Shown here piece after piece: positions 16,199 through 20,937 of a stretch of 20,937 nucleotides of DNA. The stretch covers positions 1-20,937 of the forward strand of contig JBLINY010000082.1 in assembly GCA_047638695.1 (NCBI GenBank). The letters run 5' to 3'. Within the stretch, counting starts at the first letter, position 1; each line of letters begins with the position of its first letter. A program made the position numbers and the translations under genes. The notes under the pieces are model-generated. The model did not search any database. It saw nothing but the letters and a program-made list of their open reading frames with translations, and was not told the origin of the DNA. The DNA comes from JAHECQ01 sp047638695. GTDB lineage: Bacteria > Actinomycetota > Acidimicrobiia > Acidimicrobiales > SZUA-35.

Positions 16199-17008
16199 AT
16201 GCAGAAGAAGCAACTCGTGCTCGGCGTGCCGGCCGTCATCGTCGTGATACTGGCGGTTGTCGCCTGGCAGCTGGGGTTATTTTCTTCTGAACCAGACGAC
16301 GCCAACCTCGACGATGCCCTAGCCACCGTCACCGTCACCGGCGACGATGGGAGCGGCGAAAGTGGGGCCGCGGCACCCACCTTTAGATCTGACGCGGTCG
16401 TCTCCTGTCCGGTGCAGGCCACCGAGCCAGCCGATGAATCAGCTGCTGCCATCAAGTCGATCGACGATCTCATCGGCGTGTGGGAAGTCAGGCAGTCGGA
16501 GGCAACCTTCGTCGGGTATCGAATCGATGAGATCCTGAGCGGTCTCGACTTCGAGGCTGTTGGCCGCACCGGTGCGGTGAGCGGTGCGGTCGAATTCACG
16601 AGCGGCGAGAGCGGCCAGTTCGAGGTATCCAGCATTGCCGTCGCGGCCAATCTGTTCGATCTCACCAGCGACAGCGGTCTTCGAGACGGCCAGATGAAGT
16701 CACAGGCCCTCGAAACCAACACCTTCCCGACCGCCTGCTTCGACCTCACGACGCCGGTGCAGCTCGGTGGCTTTCCGGTTGAGCCCGAAACCTTCGCCTT
16801 CCCCATCGCCGGCGATCTCACGATTCATGGTGTCACTCGGCCCGTCGAGGTGGAGCTGGAGGCAACAACCTCCGGCGGCCTCATGTTTGTGGTTGGCTCG
16901 ACCGAGGTTGCGCTAGCCGATTACGAGATCACGACACCGAGAGCGCCAGCCGTAGCCGGCGTCAGCGAAACAGCCACAATCGAGTTCTCGTTGGTACTCG
17001 GCAAGTAG
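16199..17008 (+). CDS. Membrane-anchored YceI-family lipid-binding protein
   Basis: 269 residues. An N-terminal hydrophobic segment (LVLGVPAVIVVILAVVAWQL) after MQKKQ gives an anchor or uncleaved signal, so the rest should face outside. An acidic, low-complexity spacer to about residue 90 is followed by the YceI lipocalin-like barrel: GVWEVRQSEATFVGYRIDE, SGAVEFTSGESGQFEVSSIA, SGLRDGQMKSQALETNTFP and the diagnostic LTIHGVTRPVEVELEA. YceI proteins bind isoprenoid or other amphiphilic lipids. The start ATG 16199 has GGTGA at 16188-16192, overlapping the carboxylase stop, with 6-base spacing, so it is probably translated from the same message. A functional link to the carboxylase product is inference. 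Confidence 0.9.
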   Translation: MQKKQLVLGVPAVIVVILAVVAWQLGLFSSEPDDANLDDALATVTVTGDDGSGESGAAAPTFRSDAVVSCPVQATEPADESAAAIKSIDDLIGVWEVRQSEATFVGYRIDEILSGLDFEAVGRTGAVSGAVEFTSGESGQFEVSSIAVAANLFDLTSDSGLRDGQMKSQALETNTFPTACFDLTTPVQLGGFPVEPETFAFPIAGDLTIHGVTRPVEVELEATTSGGLMFVVGSTEVALADYEITTPRAPAVAGVSETATIEFSLVLGK

Positions 17009-17014
17009 CTCTTT

Positions 17015-17032
17015 CCCGCCGTGAGCAGCGGG
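17015..17032 (+). terminator. Possible hairpin after the YceI gene
   Basis: CCCGC-cgtgagca-GCGGG can form a 5-bp GC stem a few bases after the YceI stop and before metY. No T-tract follows, so termination is only possible. Confidence 0.3.
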
Positions 17033-17069
17033 TGACGGTGATACCAGACCCCCGTTGTATGGTCGCCAG

Positions 17070-18362
17070 ATGGTCGAACCAGACTTCCTCCGTTTTGACA
17101 CGCTGAGTCTTCACGCGGGCCAACATCCCGACCCAACGACCGGCGCACGAGCCGTTCCGATCTACTTCACGACCTCCTACTCGTTCCCCGACACCGACGA
17201 GGCGGCCGCCCTTTTCAATCTCGAGGCGCCAGGTCACATCTACAGCCGGATCTCTAACCCCACCGTCTCTGTTCTCGAGGAACGAATCGCGGCGCTTGAA
17301 GGAGGCGTCGGCGCCGTATGCACGGCGAGCGGGACGGCGGCGCTCCATTTGGCCATCGCCACCTTGCTCAGTGCAGGTGATCACATCGTGTCCTCGAAGA
17401 ACCTCTACGGAGGCTCCTACAACATGATGAGCCTGACACTCCCCCGGTTTGGCATCACAACGACGTTCGTAGACCCCCGCGACCCCAAGGCGTTCGCGGC
17501 TGCGATCCAGAACAACACCAAGATCGTGTATGCCGAGACGCTGGGAAACCCGGGCATCGAAGTCCTCGACATCGAAACGATCGCAACGGTGGCCCACGCC
17601 AACGATCTTCCGCTCATGGTCGACAGCACGTTCTCGACCCCTTACCTGATTCGCCCTTTCGAGCACGGTGCCGACATCGTGATGCACTCGGTCACTAAGT
17701 TCCTCGGCGGTCACGGCGTTGCACTCGGCGGTGCCCTGGTCGATGGCGGACGCTTCGACTGGGAGGCTTCGGGTAAATTCCCAACGCTCACCGAGCCCTA
17801 TGCCGGCTATCACGGCATCGTATTCACCGAGGAATTTGGCCCCCAAGCACTGGGCATGCGGGCTCGGGCCGAAGGCCTCCGAGACTTCGGCGCCTGCATG
17901 AGCCCGCAGAACGCATTCCAGCTGCTTCAGGGCATCGAAACGTTGCCGTTGCGAATGGCTCGCCACGTCGAGAACACGGCGATCGTTATCGAAATGCTCG
18001 AAAGTCACGATGCCGTCAGCTGGGTTACTCACCCCAGCGTTGCCAGTCATCCCGACCATGAGCTGGCGGCGCGGCTGTACCCGAAGGGCGCCGGGGCCAT
18101 TCTGAGCTTTGGGGTGAAGGGCGGCCGCTCTGCCGGACGCAAGTTCATCGAGGCCGTGCAGCTGGCCTCTCATCTGGCCAACGTTGGCGATGCCAAAACC
18201 CTGGTGATTCATCCCGGCAGCACCACTCACGGGCAGCTCACCTCCGAGCAGTTGGTTGCGTCAGGGATCAGCGATGATCTGATCAGGCTCTCGGTTGGTC
18301 TGGAAGACGCCCGAGATATCTGTGCTGACCTCTCTCGCGCCCTTAAGGCGAGCCAGCGATGA
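17070..18362 (+). CDS. metY: O-acetylhomoserine sulfhydrylase / aminocarboxypropyltransferase (PLP-dependent)
   Basis: 430 residues of the Cys/Met-metabolism PLP family. It makes homocysteine (or methionine with methanethiol) from O-acetylhomoserine. Conserved parts: FDTLSLHAGQHPDPTTGARA at the N-terminus, PIYFTTSYSFPDT, IYSRISNPTVSVLEERIAAL, the PLP-stacking LYGGSYNMM, the VDSTFSTPYLIRPFEHGADI segment, the Schiff-base lysine in HSVTKFLGGHG (Lys210), and VGDAKTLVIHPGSTTH plus RLSVGLED near the end. Length and the long insert (GRFDWEASGKFPTLTEPYAGYHG) mark MetY, not the shorter MetB/MetC. I chose ATG at 17070; TTG at 17055 is in frame but adds only five residues. No SAM riboswitch fits in the 61 bp upstream. 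Its stop overlaps a small ORF as ATGA. Confidence 0.94.
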   Translation: MVEPDFLRFDTLSLHAGQHPDPTTGARAVPIYFTTSYSFPDTDEAAALFNLEAPGHIYSRISNPTVSVLEERIAALEGGVGAVCTASGTAALHLAIATLLSAGDHIVSSKNLYGGSYNMMSLTLPRFGITTTFVDPRDPKAFAAAIQNNTKIVYAETLGNPGIEVLDIETIATVAHANDLPLMVDSTFSTPYLIRPFEHGADIVMHSVTKFLGGHGVALGGALVDGGRFDWEASGKFPTLTEPYAGYHGIVFTEEFGPQALGMRARAEGLRDFGACMSPQNAFQLLQGIETLPLRMARHVENTAIVIEMLESHDAVSWVTHPSVASHPDHELAARLYPKGAGAILSFGVKGGRSAGRKFIEAVQLASHLANVGDAKTLVIHPGSTTHGQLTSEQLVASGISDDLIRLSVGLEDARDICADLSRALKASQR

Positions 18363-18460
18363 GCACACGGGTAGCGAGAACAAGACCAGCGACAACTAGA
18401 CCCACGACAACTAGACCCACGACAGCTAGACCAACGGCGCAGAGGATGACCCAAGGATGA
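18359..18460 (+). CDS. Possible 33-residue Thr/Arg/Pro repeat peptide, translationally coupled to metY
   Basis: ATG at 18359-18361 overlaps the metY TGA (ATGA), and the frame runs 33 codons to TGA 18458-18460, four bases before the TTG start of the next gene. The peptide begins MSTRVARTRP and continues with five-residue units (ATTRP, TTTRP, TTARP), ending TAQRMTQG. It is strongly basic and low-complexity because the DNA is a 15-bp tandem repeat. AAGG at 18345-18348, ten bases before the ATG, could serve as ribosome site. I do not recognise a family. It may be a real small protein, a coupling leader that keeps ribosomes moving to the hydrolase gene, or a chance reading of a repeat. Confidence 0.35.
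   Translation: MSTRVARTRPATTRPTTTRPTTARPTAQRMTQG
18374..18433. repeat. Four tandem copies of a 15-bp repeat downstream of metY
   Basis: Copies at 18374-18388 (degenerate), 18389-18403, 18404-18418 and 18419-18433, consensus ACGACAACTAGACCC. The middle two differ at one base, the last by two, the first by several. Period 15 keeps a reading frame open on both strands: Thr-rich TTRPT units on plus, hydrophobic VVGLV-type units on minus. Confidence 0.85.
18453..18457 (+). promoter_or_regulatory. Ribosome binding site for the alpha/beta hydrolase
   Basis: AAGGA, seven bases before TTG 18465. It supports the TTG start, since there is a stop at 18447-18449 in frame and no ATG or GTG between. It overlaps the end of the small ORF. 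Confidence 0.6.
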
Positions 18461-18464
18461 TGCT

Positions 18465-19256
18465 TTGATCGTCGATGTTCACGGCCACGCTGCTCATGCC
18501 GCAACCGGGGGCGTCCCGTTGGCCGACAAAGGTCCGGTCTTGCTTCTTGTTCATGGTGCCGGGATGGATGGCACCGTCTGGCAACAGCAAACCCGATTCT
18601 TGGCCCACCGGGGAATCCGTCCATTAGCGGTTGACCTGCCCGGCCACGGCCGGTCGAGTGGCGAACCGCTGCGAACCATCTCCGACATGGCCACCTGGCT
18701 CAACGCGTTCATCGGCGCAGCCGGACTCGACCAGCCTGTGCATGTCGCTGGGCATTCGATGGGAACGTTTGTTGCCCTGCAATTGGCGGCCAATCACCCA
18801 AATCAGGTGTCGTCGATGGTCTTGTTGGGCACAGCCGAGAGCATGCCCGTACATCCTGAGCTAGTGACCACCGCTGGCACCGATCTCCCGGCTGCAGCCG
18901 CGTTGATGGCGGCGTGGTCCTTTGACCGACCGGCTCACCTCGGCCTCAATCCAACACCCGGGATGTGGATGCTCGGCGGTGCTCGAGCCTTGGTCGAAAA
19001 CGGTCGACCAGGCGCGTTGTCCGCCGATTTCGAGGCCGTCATGGCATATCAACCCAGCACGGTGGCGGCCACCGTTTCCTGTCCCGTTACGATCGTGATC
19101 GGTCTCGGCGACAAGATGACCACGCCGGCCTCGGCCCGAGCGCTGGCACAAACTCTTACGAACCCCAAGCTGATCGAGCTGGCAGGCACCGGTCACATGA
19201 TGATGCTCGAGAATCCTCGAGCTGTTCGTTCCATCCTGAAAGAGACGGTTTCCTAG
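18465..19256 (+). CDS. Alpha/beta hydrolase (serine hydrolase)
   Basis: 263 residues from TTG 18465. Alpha/beta hydrolase fold with the oxyanion-hole motif LLVHGAGMDGTVWQQQ, AVDLPGHGRSSGEP, the nucleophile elbow GHSMGT (Ser98), the acid in VIGLGDKMTTP, and the catalytic His in GTGHMMMLENP. The complete Ser-Asp-His triad predicts an active cytoplasmic esterase, thioesterase or C-C hydrolase; the substrate is not evident. It is too short and motif-poor to be MetX, although it follows metY. Its stop codon TAG shares one base with the GTG start of the crotonase gene, so the two are translationally coupled. Confidence 0.9.
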   Translation: MIVDVHGHAAHAATGGVPLADKGPVLLLVHGAGMDGTVWQQQTRFLAHRGIRPLAVDLPGHGRSSGEPLRTISDMATWLNAFIGAAGLDQPVHVAGHSMGTFVALQLAANHPNQVSSMVLLGTAESMPVHPELVTTAGTDLPAAAALMAAWSFDRPAHLGLNPTPGMWMLGGARALVENGRPGALSADFEAVMAYQPSTVAATVSCPVTIVIGLGDKMTTPASARALAQTLTNPKLIELAGTGHMMMLENPRAVRSILKETVS

Positions 19257-20026
19257 TGTCCTCCACCTCCCTTACCGATACCTCCCCCCTTACCGAAATT
19301 GCACTCGATATCACCGACGGCGTAGCGACCATTACCTTCGACCGCCCCGATGCTCTCAACGCCATTACGCCGACCATGCTCGACGAGCTCAACCAAGCCG
19401 CCGATGCCGTGGCCGCTGACGACGCCGTTCGGGTTGTGGTTCTGACCGGCCGAGGACGAGCGTTCAGCGCCGGTGTCGACCTCAAGGCACTGGGCGAACG
19501 CGAACTCATCGACGGCAAAGTCGGCGACATCTTGGACGTACCTGCCCGTCGCTTCACGGCAACCCTGTCGTCGATGCCAAAACCAGTGATCGCGGCCGTC
19601 AACGGCTTCTGTTTCACCGGTGCACTCGAGATCGCTCTCGCATGCGACCTCATGATCGTCTCGGACAAGACCAAGATCGGCGACACTCACGCCAAGTTCG
19701 GCCTGCGCCCAACCTGGGGCATGACCCAGCGTCTACCAGATGCCGTTGGCATCGCTCGGGCCCGCGAGTTGTCCTACACCGCTCGCACCATCGATGGTGC
19801 GGAGGCGGTTGCGATTGGGCTGGCTGTGCGCCTGGCGCCGATCGACACCTTTGCCGACGCCATCGCTCAGCTGGCGAGCGAGATTCTGCCGAATAGTTCC
19901 GAGTCATTCGTGGCCTACAAAGATCTTTACCGCGAGCAATGCTCCCTCGATGCCGGGTTGGCGAGGGAGTACGGGCACGACTACTCCTTCACCGACACGG
20001 CCGATCGCTTGGCCGACTTCCGCTGA
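19256..20026 (+). CDS. Enoyl-CoA hydratase/isomerase family protein (crotonase)
   Basis: 256 residues from GTG 19256, which overlaps the previous stop (TAGTG). Crotonase-fold signatures are ATITFDRPDALNAIT, VVLTGRGRAFSAGVDLKAL (CoA site and first oxyanion NH), PKPVIAAVNGFCFTGALEIALACD (second oxyanion region) and GLRPTWGMTQRLPDAVG. One catalytic glutamate position is kept (Glu125 in GALEI), but the second, 20 residues on, is His145 (IGDTHAKFG), where classical hydratases have PE. A crotonase of beta-oxidation or a related CoA reaction is likely; strict hydratase activity is less sure. Start choice: the frame is open far upstream but overlaps the hydrolase gene. Confidence 0.9.
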   Translation: MSSTSLTDTSPLTEIALDITDGVATITFDRPDALNAITPTMLDELNQAADAVAADDAVRVVVLTGRGRAFSAGVDLKALGERELIDGKVGDILDVPARRFTATLSSMPKPVIAAVNGFCFTGALEIALACDLMIVSDKTKIGDTHAKFGLRPTWGMTQRLPDAVGIARARELSYTARTIDGAEAVAIGLAVRLAPIDTFADAIAQLASEILPNSSESFVAYKDLYREQCSLDAGLAREYGHDYSFTDTADRLADFR

Positions 20027-20036
20027 CAGCTCACCG

Positions 20037-20816
20037 GTGAGCACGTTTCGCCACGCGATGGGCCTGCGGCGACTCGCTGTGGGCGAGTGGTTGGAGCTTC
20101 GCCACCCCGAACGTCTTGCTCATCAGGCCGAGAAAGCCCGGCTGATGGAGGCCGACCCCGGCGAACTGTTCGTCGTCGCCGAAGGGCTCGAGGAGACAGG
20201 GTACGAACTACAGACCGAGATCGCCTCAGAACACCAGCACCAACAACTGTCACCCCCGTCGTTCGACCCATCTCTGCATCCGCTCGACGCGGCCGGGCGG
20301 ACGGTGAAGGAAGACCTCTGCCTGCGCACTATGAAGGGTGACACGTTGGTGTTGTCGGGTGGCTCGGTTTGTTTCCCGACACGATGGACCCTGCGGGAAA
20401 AGGTGGGCAACCCGCTCGATCTCGTTCACGAACCTGTGCCCGGGTACTCGTCCGACCTCGCCGACCGAGTGCGCCGGTTTGTAGACCGACTGGGACCCGG
20501 CCCCGGGGTGTGGCGGAGCAACTGGAGCCTGATGCCTACGGCTGAACTCTGCCTTCCTGGCCGCCACGACCACCTACCCACGCGGAACGAACCCGAAGAC
20601 CTATGGTTTCGCACCGAACGTCAGACGTTGCGACGCTTGCCGGTTTCCCGCGCCGTTGTCTTCACCATAGGTATCGATGTGATGCCCCTCGCCGAAGTGA
20701 AACGAAACCCGGAACAAGCCGAGGCTTTCGCCTTGGAACTGGCCCAGCTTTCACCCGAGTTCCGGTCGTACAAGGGTCTCACCGAGCAATCGACCGACAT
20801 CATCAACTTCCTCTGA
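20037..20816 (+). CDS. DUF3445 / heme-dependent oxidative N-demethylase-like protein
   Basis: About 259 residues resembling DUF3445 proteins, some of which are named heme-dependent oxidative N-demethylases. Recognisable blocks are FRHAMGLRRL at the start, EDLCLRTMKGDTLVLSGGSVCFPTRW in the middle, LREKVGNPLDLVHEPVPGY, NWSLMPTAELCLPG, and LRRLPVSRAVVFTIGIDVMPL near the end. Its reaction in this organism is unknown. Two starts are in frame, GTG 20037 and ATG 20058; GTG keeps the family-like FRHAMGL segment, so I prefer it, though the ribosome site is weak for both. It lies 10 bp after the crotonase, in the same transcription unit. The family call is good; the function is tentative. Confidence 0.8.
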   Translation: MSTFRHAMGLRRLAVGEWLELRHPERLAHQAEKARLMEADPGELFVVAEGLEETGYELQTEIASEHQHQQLSPPSFDPSLHPLDAAGRTVKEDLCLRTMKGDTLVLSGGSVCFPTRWTLREKVGNPLDLVHEPVPGYSSDLADRVRRFVDRLGPGPGVWRSNWSLMPTAELCLPGRHDHLPTRNEPEDLWFRTERQTLRRLPVSRAVVFTIGIDVMPLAEVKRNPEQAEAFALELAQLSPEFRSYKGLTEQSTDIINFL

Positions 20817-20937
20817 GCGGATTGAAGACGAGGCCGACAGCTGAATTGGCCGGCCAGTGCACGTCCTATCGAAATTGACTGACCTCGTCAGCCAATAAAA
20901 GGACGGGATACAACGGTCCGTGACGCAGCTTGGGAAC
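20817..20937. other. Non-coding end of window
   Basis: 121 bp after the DUF3445 stop. CTGAC-ctc-GTCAG near 20879-20891 is a short inverted repeat that might help terminate the upstream run. No gene, RNA or mobile-element end is visible before the window edge. Confidence 0.3.

Noticed and set aside
17009..17069. SAM riboswitch or T-box leader before metY
   Set aside because: Only 61 bp lie between the YceI stop and the metY start, too short for known SAM riboswitch classes used by actinobacteria, and no matching core is seen.
16962..18230. 422-codon minus-strand open frame opposite metY
   Set aside because: Antisense to a complete, well-recognised MetY; composition is typical of a shadow frame.
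18343..18624. Minus-strand frame ending in a hydrophobic Val/Leu/Gly repeat
   Set aside because: The hydrophobic part is only the reverse reading of the 15-bp repeat, and the rest is antisense to the hydrolase start. No ribosome site or family.
18465..19256. Homoserine acetyltransferase (MetX), the usual partner of MetY
   Set aside because: The protein is only 263 residues and has a generic GHSMGT elbow; MetX is about 370 residues with different conserved blocks.
1..20937. Mobile element, prophage, defence system, CRISPR or tRNA-linked island
   Set aside because: No transposase, integrase, phage or nuclease gene, no direct-repeat array with spacers, no tRNA and no long terminal inverted repeats were seen.

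Overview
The window looks like chromosomal DNA of a GC-rich actinobacterium. The best single clue is an intact S-(hydroxymethyl)mycothiol dehydrogenase gene, because mycothiol is an actinobacterial thiol. A luciferase-like gene of the F420-dependent type, many GTG/TTG starts and acyl-CoA metabolism agree with this. The mix of amidohydrolases, acyl-CoA enzymes and an HD-GYP protein would suit an uncultured Acidimicrobiia/Ilumatobacter-like lineage, but that placement is inference. I see no phage, transposase, CRISPR, rRNA or tRNA.

Layout. 1-986 (-): N-terminal part of a D-aminoacylase-type amidohydrolase running off the left edge, divergent from an acyl-CoA synthetase (1043-2743, +). 2795-8229 (-): a run read from right to left as a second, complete D-aminoacylase-type amidohydrolase, a badly decayed molybdopterin oxidoreductase pseudogene, a PIG3-type quinone oxidoreductase and a luciferase-like oxidoreductase. 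8410-11263: the mycothiol-dependent formaldehyde-detoxification pair mscR (+) and MBL-fold hydrolase (+), split by an opposite-strand, frameshifted epoxide-hydrolase-like gene. 11292-12753 (-): membrane HD-GYP protein whose Ser/Thr/Pro linker and Ig-like C-terminus lie in another frame. 12830-17008 (+): a single-chain BC-BCCP-CT acyl-CoA carboxylase followed 6 bp later by a membrane-anchored YceI protein. 17070-20816 (+): a tightly packed run of metY, a possible 33-residue Thr/Arg/Pro repeat peptide, an alpha/beta hydrolase, an enoyl-CoA hydratase-like crotonase and a DUF3445 (heme-dependent demethylase-like) protein.

How the genes fit together. Most products act on acyl-CoAs (synthetase, carboxylase, crotonase), on N-acyl amino acids or related amides (two amidohydrolases), or in redox and detoxification (mscR, MBL, quinone and F420-type oxidoreductases). 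This is a catabolic, housekeeping type of region, not a defence or mobile island. I found no convincing new multi-gene system.

The most unusual items are the multiply damaged molybdoenzyme gene, including an in-frame amber codon inside well-preserved sequence; three frameshifts that all sit at short G/C runs, in three genes; the interrupted mscR-MBL pair; and a small ORF made from a 15-bp tandem repeat that overlaps the metY stop codon as ATGA.
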